NCBI GenBank assembly: GCA_022376465.1
Contig: JACDTU010000002.1
Coordinates: forward strand, 2,170,001 to 2,234,000
Reading direction: 5' to 3'
DNA from: Cubamyces lactineus
Lineage: Eukaryota > Basidiomycota > Agaricomycetes > Polyporales > Polyporaceae
Length of the DNA stretch: 64,000 nucleotides
Part shown: one piece after another, positions 1 through 14,399 of the stretch
How positions within the stretch are numbered: the first letter of the stretch is position 1
Layout of the letters: every line of letters begins with the position of its first letter
Notes under the pieces: model-generated
The model's database searches: none
What the model saw: the letters and a program-made list of their open reading frames with translations, nothing else
Told to the model about the DNA's origin: nothing
Made by a program: the position numbers and the translations under genes

Positions 1-1088
<1,088 letters not shown>

Positions 1089-1409
1089 CTTTCCCCGGTC
1101 TCGTGGGTGGTGGTATAAAGCTGAGGAGTTTTGATCGACCCCACTGGGTGCGAGTCAAATTCGATGGCCGCTCGTGGACCGTGGCACAAGAGATCGCGTT
1201 AATTATGCATTAGCGCACAAGCACTTATCAGTACCAGGCGTCTATCTAATCTAGCGCTTTCATGGTGGGATCCCCGCGGAGCAAACACCAGCAAACATCC
1301 TCTCGCTGTCCGCGACAGTGAGCAAGTCACCCAGCCCACCAATCACTTCTCCTTCGGTCCCCTCGCATTCGGACTTTTCTGCTATCCATAGTATCGTACT
1401 GCTGTAGCT
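1089..1409. promoter_or_regulatory. Divergent intergenic region, MTHFR / YPT6
   Basis: This stretch of 321 bases separates two start codons that point away from each other, so it must hold both promoters. A CCAAT pentamer on the plus strand near 1338 lies about 70 bases before the Rab start codon. A TATAAA on the plus strand near 1115 is too far from the Rab gene and in the wrong orientation for MTHFR to be assigned. No ORF of coding character was seen. Confidence 0.5.
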
Positions 1410-2452
<1,043 letters not shown>

Positions 2453-2609
2453 TAGTGTTCATGTGTATACCTTCTCGCGTTGTTTATTGGCACTCTGGAA
2501 TAATGTTGTACACACCTATGCAGGGCTTAACGCGCTTTCGCTCGCACCAATCGAGTCCTAGAGATACAACAGGTATACATGTTACAACTTGGATCTATGT
2601 CTTCGCACC

Positions 2610-4051
2610 TCAGCCCCGATTCATCGTGTTTCCAGCACCCTTCGGGTGTGCATCGGTATACTGCGCCCAGCTTTCGTCTCTTTGCCTCTTCTCCTCTGCC
2701 TTCTCTTCGCCGAATATGGTACCGTCCTGCTCCGCGTCAAGGGCGAGCTGTTCCTTGGACGTGAGCTTCTGCTCGGAAGCCGGGCTGAGGGGTTGTCGTC
2801 AATAAAAGCCTCGATGTATGCGAAAAGCAGACGCACCCTCCGCCAGTGATTATATTCCCGCGCTGCTGCTCCAGCTCCAAATACTCCTCGATGGACATTG
2901 TCGGGAGGCGGTGGTCAGACTGGAAGACCTGAGCTTGCAGTCTCGCACGATCCGCGGCATTTGAGCCGAGCAGTACGAACGGACGTAATGGCTAACGTAC
3001 AGGTCAATCACCGAGAGCCTCGATACTAGAACGACATTGTACACACCTTGCCTTGAGCGTCAATCAAAGGCCCCTTGCCATCCGGACCACCTCTGTTGAG
3101 GGGTGCATCGAGCTTCCACATGTCGTCCTCCGCACGCTTCTTCGCAACCCGCGGGTCGTCGGAAGTTGGTTGCTGTGGTGGCAAGGGCGGCGCATTCCGC
3201 AAGAGTTCGAGCTCTTCGGTTGTCCTCTCAAGCTGGGTTTGTGCCTCCGCATAGATGAAGCGGAGGAGGAGAAGGAGGGTCTCACGCAGGATCTCCTCAG
3301 TATCTGCGTCAGTCTCTTCAGTCGTGTCGGACGGCTGTTTGGCGGGATCGGGGAGGATGGATGCTATGAGTTCGATATTCGAGCCCGGCTCAGCAGCGCT
3401 CTGGTTCGTTCGTTTGCGTACAGCCTGAGAGGGATTGTAAGTACCGCCCAAGAGCGACATAACTGGAACATACCTCTATTCTCGCCCTAATATCCTTCTC
3501 TCGTTTGTACTGTTTGATTTTGAGTTCTCGTCGCCTCGCAGGATCAGTAATCGAGGACGCCGGGCGACCATACAAGTCTTTGTCCTCTGCTGTGACTATC
3601 TCATACTGCTCCAAGTAATGCACGTATGCTTCGAGATGTCTCTACCTAACGCGGTGAACATCCTGTGGCGGACATCGATGCCGGATAACGTACCTTGACC
3701 TCGCTCACGAGATCGATGCGTTCCTCCCTTTCTGTTGTCCTGACGCGGGATTGGACCTCGGATAAGACGTAGGGTAGGAGCAGGTAAACGAGGTCGCGGG
3801 TTGGGATATCAGAGAGCTGCTCGTTGGGACTGAATAGCGCTAACTTCGCCACTCGTGTGCTGCATTGCCGCAGGTCGGAGAGTGAAGAGCGCACTAGTTC
3901 CTAGGACCCCAGTCTACTTGAGCCTATACACCACTGCCGCGAACCCCAGTCCACTCACCTGCGTCTCGTCCTCAATAGTTGGGAGATTGCATGCCTTGGA
4001 GGCCGTGGTCAAAGCACGGTAGAATAATGCTGAGAGGGGTAGTTCATCCAT
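2610..4051 (-). CDS. TAP42: Tap42/alpha4 (IGBP1) PP2A-associated protein
   Basis: Tap42 family regulatory partner of type 2A phosphatases, acting downstream of TOR complex 1. The start ATG at 4049-4051 gives MDELPLSALFYRALTTASKA. The next exon has the helical segment SPNEQLSDIPTRDLVYLLLP, then YGRPASSITDPARRRELKI and a long exon with ERTTEELELLRN and EEDMWKLD-like residues (AEDDMWKLDAPL). The C-terminal exons contain PLRPFVLLG, HRLPTMSIEEYLE and RGNIITGGG, which are the strongest signatures of the family. The protein ends KGAGNTMNRG at a TGA at 2610-2612. Five or so introns. It is divergent from the POT1-like gene, 291 bases away, and tail-to-tail with YPT6 with 210 bases between the stops. 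Confidence 0.94.
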
Positions 4052-4342
4052 TCTGCTTCAAGATCGTGGTACAATTCGGCCAAGGTAGCCTGGAGTATCT
4101 GCGCGTTTTGAGGACGTAGGGGACAAGGATAGACTCGGACGCTCGAATATGCTCGAAATGCTTCCAAGCAAGGAGTGTGACCGGCCCGGGAGGCCGGAGA
4201 CGCGTCAAGAGTCAAGACGCGACGCGCCCCACGATCGCGCTTGGCTCAGGCCACCACCTCGGATGGGATCCTCACCTGCTCTGCAGCATTTATCGAAATT
4301 CGCTCTGCTTCCTCCAAATTGAGCCGACTTGTGCGCTACACC

Positions 4343-7300
4343 ATGAAGAGGGAGGCGGAACCTGAGCTGTATTCCACCTCCAAGAGAGCCCGACCCGATC
4401 CCGATCCCCGACTCGTATCCGAAGCCTTCAAGCCAAATCTCAAGAGAAAGGCCGCCGACATATGTCGCAAAGGAACCGATGGGACCGGTTACATAGAAGG
4501 CAAGGTCTACGAGCGAGGAAGTTTTGCTGGCGGATGCTGGCAATTCCTCATCACCGTCGAATTGGGATCCCGAGTACAAGTCTTACTGTCCGGGAGCTGC
4601 TCGAAATATTATGACAAGCTACCGATCGCTGTTGGTGCGCAAGTGCGTATAGGCGCCAGAGGCCTGGTTTTGGACAACATAGACGGCCCCTCCCGGCCTC
4701 TTCTGTTGCCCAAGAAGTTCGTATGGAACGAAGGGGCGACCTTATATGTCAAGAACCCCAAGACGAACGAGGAATGCTTGGTCGATACATGGGCCGGTGT
4801 GTTCGGGCGATAGTGAACTAGGTCGCGCCATGATTGAAGTCAGTGACGTTTAGATCAACCAAGTACCGCGCTCAGCAACTCTCTAGAAGCACCGATTCCA
4901 GAGCCTGCGCCATCAGCCCAGGGTCCTCCCGCGCCGGTAACTTCCAGTGACAGACACCCCTCCAACTCGGGGAGGTCACCGACAATATCAGTAGACGACA
5001 ACAACGCAGGTATTACCACTCCTCCCTGATGTCAATGCAACACTCGTCTTCTCACCACAGGCTGCTGCAGGTGATACTACTAGATCCTCCGTCAACCATG
5101 TGACCGTTGGCAGCTCGAAGTCAACGTCAACAGAAGATAGATATGAACATGCGCAAATTTCGCCTCAGACAGATCCCTCTACCTCGCGCGAGGCTTCAAA
5201 CCCACGGAACCCCCCTTCACCTCCTTCTGGGTTGCTTCACGATCGTTCAAGAGACCTGCATACTGTACCCTCAATTTCTGCCACCGACACCCATGACCTT
5301 TCTGTCCAGCGGTCGCTAAATCCGACCAATGAAGATCTGTCCGTCCCTCATGTTTCCCGTGACGAGTTGTTGTCAGAAACACCACCGATTCATAACGACA
5401 TGGCGCCCATGGGTGTTGTCCCACAGCATAAGACTCGTCCCCTCAAAGGCGAACGGAAGGCAACTAGCAAGCAGCGACGAGAGCAAAATCGACGACAGAA
5501 GTCGGGTGTTGTTGCGAAGCTTCCGGATCAGTTGACAATGGAAGACGTCGCCTCGCGCCCTGATACTGATGGCCCTCGGGCAGCCAAAGGCGAGGACGAT
5601 GGGGAGGAGTATTACTGGGAAGATCTAGACACTCTCCCTACAGGAAGCATAGCCGTTGACAATCATGTTGCCGGTGCACAACAAGGGGCAGATGCCGCTG
5701 CTCAGGCGGATGTCCCAGCAGTTGGACACCAAGGGCTCTCGCCAGTAGCTTCCTCATGCAGCGGATCCGTATTCAAAGCCCCAGTTGCAGAGGCTTCCAG
5801 GCCGCACAGCGAAGATCCATGGGAATCATTGAGATCAGGATGCGTTACCAATACGGTATGAATACTTGTATTTCCTTGGCTACTATTACTCAACTATGCG
5901 ACGTAGGTTGCGTACATGCCCCTGTGCAGAGTCCAGGGGAATGGCGTGTGCAACCTCATGGGTGTCGTGGAGTCTCCGGGAGCTATCGTTGTAACGCGAA
6001 CGCATGGTACAGTCTGTTGTCGGCCATTTAGCGCACAATCTGACCATCCGCGCGACAGAGTTCAGCCTGAAACTCGTTCTTTACGACCCGACGAACTATG
6101 AGACGAGCGGGCTGAGAGTGACCTTGTTCGATAAGTCGGAAAGGGGGCTTCCAAAAGTCGACGCAGGCGACATCCTGATGCTCCGGTCGATTCAGGTAAC
6201 TCAGGTCCATACGATTGCTGAGGCGCAATATGGTTAACAGTTGAGCATCAGGTCGATAGCTTCAGCGGTGGTTGGGCCGTCGGCCCGTCTTACAAGGGAT
6301 GGCAGTGGGCAGTATATCGCGTCAAGACTGGTATGCTATCGAGCGCCCCAGCAGATACCTGCGCGCTGCGCCACTTTCAAACTGAAGAGGAGGAACTGAA
6401 ATTCAGTTTGCGGTTGGGGGATTGGTGGCGAGAGGTCTCTTCGAACGCAGTGTCGTTCGACGTACCCTCGAGGCGACGCACGCGACCACACAAGACCATC
6501 GCGGAAGCGGAGAATGAGGAGTACTTCGACTGTACTGTTGAGGTAGCTCCATCTTCCCGTTGTATCCTGCGTCCTGCTGAACGGTCTATGTCGGCAGATT
6601 TTGCACGGATTGCGGAACGAAAACGGGGTGTACACCGTCTTTGTGACCGACTACACGCGAAATCCTAACGTGTCCCCTACGCAAGGCGAATGGTGTCCAG
6701 TTCGCATCGCACCATACGTCTTACGAATTGAGATGTGGGACTCTTCTGCGGAGGTTGGACCTACCATGCAGATGGGGGAGTACTATTCCATCCGCAATCT
6801 GCGTACAAAGATTAGTAGTGGCGGGTACCTGGAGGGCAAGATGCAGGAGGGTGATAAGATCACCAAGCTCGACGAGGACAACTTGGAGAACTTCCCTCGT
6901 CTTGCGGAGATGCTCAAGTAAGTATCGTCGCGCTTGCCGAGGTACGTCCATACTGACACATAGTAGGCGCAAAGCCCAATGGGAGGCCGAGGTGAACTCT
7001 ACCGGCGGGATCCACGAGTTCCCCCATCAGCTCATTGAGGAAGCTGAAGAGGACCGACACTTCAATTGTACTGTTGAGGTGAGTGACTGCCCTTGAGTCA
7101 CTCGGCCACTTAGCTCACATCGGAAGCTTCTAGGTTGTGCACATTTCTCCGAAGGACGACTTCACGTACATGTACGTCACCGACTACACCGCACGCAGCG
7201 ACCTCGTTCCCGTCTCGGCGTCTGTTGCGCCTGCTACACTAGCAGACCGCGTTGTTCGCGTCGAATTGAGCGGCTCGCAGGTAGACATAGCGAGGAACCT

Positions 7301-8322
7301 CGAGATAGGCGACTTCGTGACTCTTTCTAAACTCCGTCTACGGCGCTCGGGTGGTGGGACCCTCCTTGCTGGACGTCTGGGTGGCGATCAGCGCCTCATC
7401 ACCAAGCTGAACCCGAAAGCCAATTCGAACGCGAGGGCATTGCAGAGGTAAGACTACGGCATGTAATCAATCAAACGGTGGGGGACTGACCAACATTCGC
7501 ACAGTCGCAAGGAGAAATGGTTGCAGGCGCAATCCAAGCCAAAGCGAGAAGGCAAGCGTACGGCCACTCGAGCTGCCCGTCAGGCGGCGGCAGCAGCAGC
7601 AGAGAAGGAAACGGGAGGCGAAGGCACTGTGGCTCCTACTGCCCGGAAAGACAAGCGGTTTGCTACTCTCCAAGACGTCAAGGAGAGTGCTACATGCCCG
7701 GCGGTGTTCCGCGTACGCGCTCGGCCGATCGACTTCTTCCCGGATGACTTGAAGGATTGCGTCGTGCTTCGATGCACCAGCTGCGACGAGATGTAAGCCC
7801 GTGATGTCGTCTTCTCGCTCGGCACTAATCACCACCTATGTCAGACTCCCAAAGTCGCGTCGAGTGTGTACGAAGTGCGACGATGCGATGGAGGACGAGT
7901 CTCACGTCGAGGCGTTCTTTGAGCTCTGGTTCCGCGTCGCGGACGCAGACGGGGAAACGCTGGATGTTTCGGTCGCAGATGAGCGAGTAAGTCACTCCTC
8001 CAGTGCCGTGCTGCTGTGTGGACCAGCAACCTGACATGTACCTCGACAGTGTTCCATTCTCCGAGAACTCTCTCCAGAGGATGTACTGGAGGACGACGAG
8101 ACATTCAATATGCTTGTCGCTCGTCTACGACTGCTGCTCGGCGGACTTCTCAACGTGAAGGACGGGGAAGCGAGGAGACGTCCTGTCGTTCAAGACGAAG
8201 ATGGTGAAGAGGCGCCATTGTTGAATCTCACCATCGGAAGCTGGTTGCCTGACGGGGTAGAGGATGTATTGGAGGCGCGAGCGTACGTGGTGTTGGACCA
8301 TTCGTTGGCTGGGGACGTATAA
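4343..8322 (+). CDS. POT1: POT1-like telomere end-binding protein with extra OB folds
   Basis: A protection-of-telomeres 1 homologue, binding the single-stranded G-rich telomere overhang. Twelve exons join in frame: 4343-4796, 4854-5009, 5071-5855, 5907-6006, 6059-6195, 6252-6542, 6598-6917, 6967-7078, 7134-7447, 7505-7792, 7845-7986 and 8050-8322, giving about 1,123 residues. The Telo_bind OB fold lies in exons 4-6 (NLMGVVESPGA, LVLYDPTN, GLRVTLFDKSERGLP). Exon 7 has an OB2-like domain (VYTVFVTDYTRNPNV, IRNLRTKISSGGYLEG). Exon 9 repeats that pattern (FTYMYVTDYTARSDL, LSKLRLRRSGGGTLLAG). The C-terminal exons hold CTSC and CTKC, as in the zinc-containing OB3 of animal POT1. Exon 1 (residues about 45-150) is itself OB-like (IEGKVYER, WQFLITV, RVQVLLSG), followed by a disordered basic linker. 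The protein is about twice the length of yeast or human POT1. It is head-to-head with TAP42. Confidence 0.9.
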
Positions 8323-8435
8323 GGAGGTTTAACATTGGAACGTTTATGTTTATGCTGTATATATGCTGCATTGGTTCTACACGTCTTGGCATCGTTGAGC
8401 ACTCGCAACATTCAGGTCTATAATACAAGCAGCCC

Positions 8436-9808
8436 TTATTTTCTTACTACAATCGCCCATCCTGCCAACAGCCCGGCATCAACTAGCCCCGCCTCCCACG
8501 CAGTACAGACCCGCTCTTCTCTCCACGCCTTCACGCCCCATTCATGAGCGAAAGCGCCACGAATCTCTCGATCTTCCTCTAGATCATCCACCGACCGCCA
8601 CAAGAACAGCGCATATTCTTCGGACACGTTGCGCACAAGCTCGATTTTGAAGGGCTCCGGGCCGGACGTGAGCAAGGCGAGGACCCGCGGAAGGGTTACG
8701 AACAGTGGTGTCGTCGTACGCTCTCCGCCACTGGCCAAGTTTGTCGTGAATTGATTGCGTTTTCGGAGGTATGCACGGGGGAAGAACGCTATGGCGGTGA
8801 TAATAGTATTTGGGTGCAGGAAGGAGTGAGCAGTGGACCCGGCCCGAGTCGTGAGACCTATAGTGAGACAATTCCCTTGTGCCAGAGAAGCCTGCAATCC
8901 GCGAATGCATTCTTCAAGTCGGTGATAGGGCACACAGTCAAGTGAGATAGACCGAGCGTTCTCGTAGAGCATACTATAGAAGAGCGCGGACGGAGGTGTC
9001 GAGACAGACGCGATGTCTTCCAAGTCTTCTGAGGCTTTAGAGTAGGGCGGAGGTGGTGAATTATCTAGTAGTGAGCTACGAAGTGCGGAGCTCGCATCTG
9101 GAGTAAGGCCATTTTAATAAGAAGCAAAGACAGAATGCGATTAGCTGCCAACCTTCATGTTTTGTTACTGGCTACAGCGTTCATGTAAACGAGAAACTCA
9201 AGGTATGAGGAGGATTAGCTCACCATGAGCATGGTCGCGTCGCTACGCATATAACAAGACAGCGTCCACCAAAGCAGTTTGCACCACCAGAGCAATTCAA
9301 CCTCGAGATAAACATTTGCTGGAATCGATAGTTTTTGAGAAAACAGAAGTGGTAGGTGCTTGCGAGGAGCTCTTAACTCTACAATATCGCCCAGAAGGTC
9401 ATTGTAAAGAGTTGTCAGCGAGATGGTCAAACAGTCCCTTTGAGAAGCGGCGGCGGAACGAGCAAGACATAGGTAATGCGATGGCCAGAAAGACTGAGTG
9501 GGAGTGACGACCGCATATATCGACCCCAACAGGGCCCGAGTCCTGGCTAGCGTCTGCTCTCTGGTCTTCCTGGTAGGTCGAAAAGTGCAGTATCCAAGAG
9601 CCGTCAGAAACATTGCGCAGAGTATTGCAAGGCAGACCGAGAGTAATTGCTTTGGCAGAGGTTTGGGGGAGACATCCTTGATCAAAACGCGGTAGTCCAG
9701 GTCTTTCAGTCCGCCTAGCCTCCACAGCCAAAGTTGAGTCATTTGCCAGAGAGATCCCATATCTCCAAGCGTCCATAGTGCATCAAAGCCATGGAAGTAT
9801 GAGTGCAT
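8436..9808 (-). CDS. Membrane protein of unknown function
   Basis: I do not recognise this family. Two long minus-strand reading frames, about 9808-9215 and 9061-8436, look like exons of one gene. The first holds a clear hydrophobic segment (QLLSVCLAILCAMFLTALGY) and two further hydrophobic stretches rich in Trp (VELLWWCKLLWWTLS), so it is probably membrane-anchored. The second is soluble in character, starts with a proline-rich linker (SSLLDNSPPPPYSK) and ends LLAGWAIVVRK at a TAA at 8436-8438. The first in-frame ATG is at 9808. The join between the two exons is not settled: the obvious GTGAGC donor gives the wrong phase for the following frame, whereas a weaker upstream donor fits. The gene is head-to-head with the HSF-type gene and tail-to-tail with POT1, 113 bases from its stop. 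Confidence 0.55.
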
Positions 9809-10107
9809 TGGGGCCGAGTGGAACACAACTTGGAGGCTGACAAGACTGAGGAGGACTTGCAGAGTGTGGCAGGAAGGAAGAGCGTTGCGAGGACCAAGCG
9901 CCCATGAAAGAAATTAGGTCACATGATCGTGCCATAGCCTGGGCGGCTAATCTAGGCGCTGGCTGCCGGAATCCCGAGCCTCACGCAGTTGCGGTCTCTC
10001 ATCTCACTGCTCTCTCTCTCGGTCTGTGCTGCCAACGTCTGCCACACATCGCTTCTCTTGTCGTCGTTATTCAACCCCTCTGGCTGCGCTCTTGATAGTA
10101 CTTGTGG

Positions 10108-12199
10108 ATGTCGCAATCTAGCCAGGTCGCGATAGCCGGCCCAAGCGCTCTCGCAGAACCACCGCGCCCCGTCAAGACCGGGCAACACAACATCCCTCGT
10201 TTCCTTCTCAAGCTATACGAGTCAGTCCTTCCACATCCTCAATGCCAACGCCTATACTCATAGTGCAAACAGAATCATCAATGACCCTGCCAATGAGCAG
10301 CTGATCAAATGGTCGGAGGCCGGGGATTCCTTTTACAGTACGCAATCTCCCTGTTCGTACATCACCGTCTCTGTACGCCTAATCGCCGCCATTGCCCAGT
10401 ATACCACCAAGAGCGTTTTGCGCGCGAGGTTCTAGGCAAATGGTTCAAGCACCAGAACTTCTCGTCTTTCGTTCGCCAGCTGAATCTCTATGGCTTCCGC
10501 AAGATCTCTGCGCTCCAGCAGGGGCTTCTTCGTATGGATCACGACACGGAGACCATTCAGTTCGCACATCCATACTTCCACCGTGGCCAGCCCGATCTCC
10601 TAGCACTCATTCAGCGTAAACGTCATCCTCCCACACACACACAAGCTGAAGAGGTAGCTGCCGGCCTTCTACAGGCCTCGCAGGATGGCAAGCTGACTGG
10701 TCAGGCGGTAGACGTCCGTTCGATTGTGGATGGCATCACCGCGATCCGTCGGCAGCAGCAAGCCATTGCAGCTGACCTAAGTGCTCTCAAGCAGTCCAAC
10801 GACGCACTATGGAAGGAGGCCATCGAGGCGAGGCAGCGCCACGCAAAGCACGAAGATACCATCAACCGCATCCTCAAGTTCTTGGCTGGACTCTTCGGCA
10901 GGGTCATGCAAGGTCACAGCCGGGAGCAGCTGCATGCTCAGAGTCAAAGCCCTCCCAGACGGCAAATGCTCATGATTGGGGACGGCCGCCCGGGCCACGG
11001 AGAAGGTGCTGACACCTTCGGGGGGAGCGACTACGATGCGCATAGCGATACGGGGAGTAGGGCGCACAGCCCCTTTTCTGTGGGTGAGTCTGTGACCCAC
11101 TCAATTCCTTCGCCCATGCTGAGTGATGACCCCAGCGTCTGAGCGCTTCGCTACTATTGAGACCCCTGATGCGTCGGTGACGGCAGTCGGCGCTGAGTCT
11201 GCGACCAAGTCTCCATCACAGCGCAGCGTCCAACCATCGTCAGATTGGCAAAGCAAGAACGCTAATGCCAAAGCCACACCCATTGCTCCTAATGTTCCCG
11301 CACCTGATGGTGCCCAAGCCACTCCCTCGGGACCAGTCATTGAGCAAGGTCGCAGTTCGCCGAATCCAGAGGCGGTGTGGCAGGCCACGTTCCAGCAGAT
11401 GCTCAACTCCCCCACTCAATTTCACCGAATCGTGCAGGCATTCGCCAATGGTAACCAGCCTCACCCCTTGCCTACCCCAGGACAGTCGTATTCGTCAGAG
11501 CTCTCCAATGCACTCCAATTTCCGACGTACGGTCCCGCGCCTCCTGTCGCGTCCGCACCGCAACAACAACAGCTCACCTACCCCGCTCCGTACCTCCCGA
11601 ACCAATCCGCCCAGCTTCAGTCGCACCCGCAAGCCCAGTTCGCCGCAACTGGACCCGCTTCAACGGACAGTGCGCTGCTCGACAACGCCATGCGTATGCA
11701 GAAAGCGTATCACGACACGGCGGAGATCGACGCCGATATCGACATGCTGCAGTCCAATATCCACTCGCTCATCCGCGACATGGGTCTCGACCCCAACAAT
11801 GTCTCTTTCCCGACCATAGCTGCAGGTGCAGACCAAGGCAACCCGGGATCGACTGGTGTCGGCGTTGGCGACGAGAGCGAATTCCCCTTTGATTCTTGGT
11901 TGAACCAGCTGTCGAGCTCGACTACGGCGTCAGGTGCGGGAACGGGGATGGACCTCCCCGAGTTGGCATATCCCAGTGGGCCCGGGAGAGGTGAGGCGAA
12001 GCCTGGAGAGGAGTTCTCTACCTATTTGGATCTGCCCAGCTTCGACTCCGGCGCAGGGAGTACCCCGACGACGCAGTCTGTCGCGACACCGAGTACGGTG
12101 ATGTCGTCTCCGACCGGACAGAAGCGCAAACTTGAGGTTGTGGAGATTCCCGAGGTTTCCCCGGAGGTCGAGGCGCCCTCCAGCAAGAAGAAACGATAG
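10108..12199 (+). CDS. HSF1: Heat shock factor-type transcription factor
   Basis: A nuclear regulator with an HSF-type winged-helix DNA-binding domain near its N-terminus. The start ATG at 10108 gives MSQSSQVAIAG, followed by FLLKLYE, an intron, IINDPANEQLIKWSEAGDSF, a second intron, then ERFAREVLGKWFKHQNFSSF and VRQLNLYGFRKI. This is the complete recognition-helix region. A heptad-like stretch follows (SIVDGITAIRRQQQAIAADL through LWKEAIEARQRHAKHEDTIN), consistent with the HR-A/B trimerisation coiled coil. The rest is long, polar and Pro/Ser/Gln-rich. A GTGAGT donor near 11082 and a CAG acceptor near 11132 join the two long open frames in phase (SVG to ASERFATIET). The stop is at 12197-12199 after a basic SSKKKR tail that could be a nuclear localisation signal. 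HSF1 is the likeliest assignment, but other HSF-domain proteins (Skn7, Sfl1 types) are possible; no receiver domain is seen. Confidence 0.88.
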
Positions 12200-12391
12200 T
12201 GGCCCATACTGGTGTGAAGGGACGTATTCCATGCCTATCCTCAACAGCTGTTCTATTTCGCGGATTGACGTATGTATGCTGTGAAGAAAGACGGACGGCT
12301 CATGTATCAGTGTAATACTACGATATCTGTACCCCTCGCTGAACATACTATATGCGTTATCTACGCTCCGGACGGTGATTTGTTCTCCTTC

Positions 12392-13542
12392 CTACCCCAC
12401 CACTTGCCCCTTTCGTTGAACTTCCTTCACTCCATAAACCTCCCGGTATTCGATTTCGAGCGTGATACAACGCCTAGGGTCGCCCATCTTACTGACCCAA
12501 AGTTCGTGCAGCAATCGCAGCAGATCCTCCGTCACATCTTTCCATCGAGCAGCCCCCTCGCAAGGCGCCATTTTTTCGAGCGTCGTCATCTCTAGGCGGT
12601 CACCAGCCCACCTGCCCCGCGCGAGCTGAGCATTGACGGCGTCCGCCCCGCCTCCTGCGCTGCGGATCCCCGTATCCTTACTCGGTGACCAACAGATGCA
12701 AGCGAAGACGAGGCGACATAGGTTGACTTTTCGCGATTGCGCGTCCACAGGGTTAGGCTTGTTGCGCACGGGTGGGATCGCGTCGTAACGCAAGTACTCG
12801 CGCTTCGAAAGATTGCAAACGACCCATTGCGCGTCGTCTGGGTAGTGCGGGGTGCTCAACGCGCGGAAGAAGAGGAAGTCACGTGTGGATAAGCACGATA
12901 TCGCAGACCGCCGCCAGACGAGGTCGGAGGTACGGATGAGCGACGGCGCCTCCCGGACTCGTTGCCATGAACTCGCGGCCAATGCGAACAAGGATAGGTC
13001 TATATCGTCGGACTCGTATTCGCCGTCAGAGGAGTTGAACCATTCACGTTTTTCCTTGTCCGTGAAGAGGCCGCGGGGATAGTCAGCGAAGGTGCGAGCG
13101 GCGTCTCCGATGCAGATGAGGCGATGGCCGGCAAGGCTGCCAAAATGGCTGCGCTGGATGCGCACGATATGTGAACGTGCGACTGCGAGCGCGAGCTTGC
13201 AAGTCATCGCGAAGAAGAATGTGACCGAAACATATGCATTGGTCGGGTTGAGCAGCTGGAGAATCTGATGCAGGAGTTCCGGGGGAAGACGGAAGAGCGG
13301 TGCTGTGCGTTGGAGGACAAAGCGGCCCTTCAACAGCTTGTCGATGTTCTCACTGTGAACACGAGCGGGGTGTTGAATAACGAAGACTACGTTGCGATGA
13401 AGTACAGGGCTCACTTCGTACACGGGATGCGAATCGCGTTCAAGTCGAACCCATTGCAATTCCAGATATGATCGTCAAGCTTAGCTGTGCCCTCGAGGAA
13501 GACACGCTCGTCGAGGTCCAAGCTACGAAGATGGTAGTCCAT
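12392..13542 (-). CDS. F-box-like protein
   Basis: A minus-strand gene whose N-terminal part carries LFRLPPELLHQILQLL, the usual start of an F-box in fungal proteins that recruit substrates to SCF ubiquitin ligases. The rest (GHRLICIGDAARTFADYPRG, then SLFALAASSWQRVREAPSLI) matches no domain I can name. I place the start at the ATG 13540-13542 (MDYHLRSLDLDERVFLEG). An intron from a GTGTAC donor near 13420 to a CAG acceptor near 13346 joins it in frame to ENIDKLLKGRF. The stop is TAG at 12392-12394. Such genes are numerous and fast-evolving in Agaricomycetes. The substrate is unknown, and the first exon is inferred only from phase. Confidence 0.65.
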
Positions 13543-14399
13543 CAGCTTCAAGTCGACGACACGTCGCAATCCAATGACCCCACTCACGGCATCCACTTTT
13601 GGCTCATAACCGCAGACGGTTCGTATCTGCTAGTGGGGAGGTTGTCGCGACTCAAGAGGACGGGCATCTGTCAGGTATATATCATTTAGCATTAGGCAAT
13701 GCGCAAGGTGCGTGGTGCGCTTACGTCCGGTGCTCGCCCACATTTGCCGATGGAAAGCGCAAAACCGAAGCTAGCTATACCTGAACGGCGTCAACTCAAT
13801 CTGTCAGTTGATTGGTGGGAGGCGTTGAGCATCAGTATGGAATACGTACTGATGACCGCATCATCAGCCGCAGCCTGTCTGCTCCCCATGCTTCATGACG
13901 CCGAGTCGATAAAGTGGACAATGTTCTGTTTTGGGCAATCTGAAGAACGGTAAAGCCTGATACATCAGTGCATAGAATAGCGCACATGAAAAAGAAGGAG
14001 GAGGATGGAGAGAAGGCGTGGAGTAGTGGTGGGTGCAGTATCTTAACTGTCACGGCCCGGTCAGAAGACCAATTGCGACTTCATCGCTTCGCAAACCTAG
14101 GATCACCTGCCGAGCAAAGACCGCCCTCCGACATGTTAAAGGAAACATCATGAGCTTCAGCAATTCTCTTGTTCGTGTCTGCCCCAGTTCTCCTTTCCTA
14201 TTCACAGATGCAGAGACAACTCGGGCACAGGCTAAACCGTAAGCAATGGCACATTCGCTTGAGCATTGAGTATGATTTCCCACTTGAGTATTGAGCAGCA
14301 AGACAAATGTTTGAGGACATTCTCTTGTTATGATATGCATTAGTATACAGTGCTATTCAAGACTCTCCTACCGCAGTGTGTCGGTACTTGATAAAGCTA
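13543..14399. other. Intergenic, no gene recognised
   Basis: Several open frames of 60 to 96 codons occur on both strands, for example a plus-strand frame from 13468 to 13689, but none has recognisable motifs, consistent splice signals or coding-like continuity. The region contains the upstream part of the F-box-like gene and the downstream part of the E1-beta gene. Confidence 0.5.

Noticed and set aside
4009..4215. Minus-strand frame just upstream of the TAP42 start
   Set aside because: It is not in frame with the conserved N-terminus starting at 4051 and has no family similarity.
6007..6031. A possible 25-base intron in the POT1-like gene (CATG/gtacag ... tttag)
   Set aside because: It keeps frame but is far shorter than any other intron here. 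The 52-base intron ending at 6058 (acceptor GACAG) also keeps frame and gives the OB1 spacing expected from other POT1 proteins.
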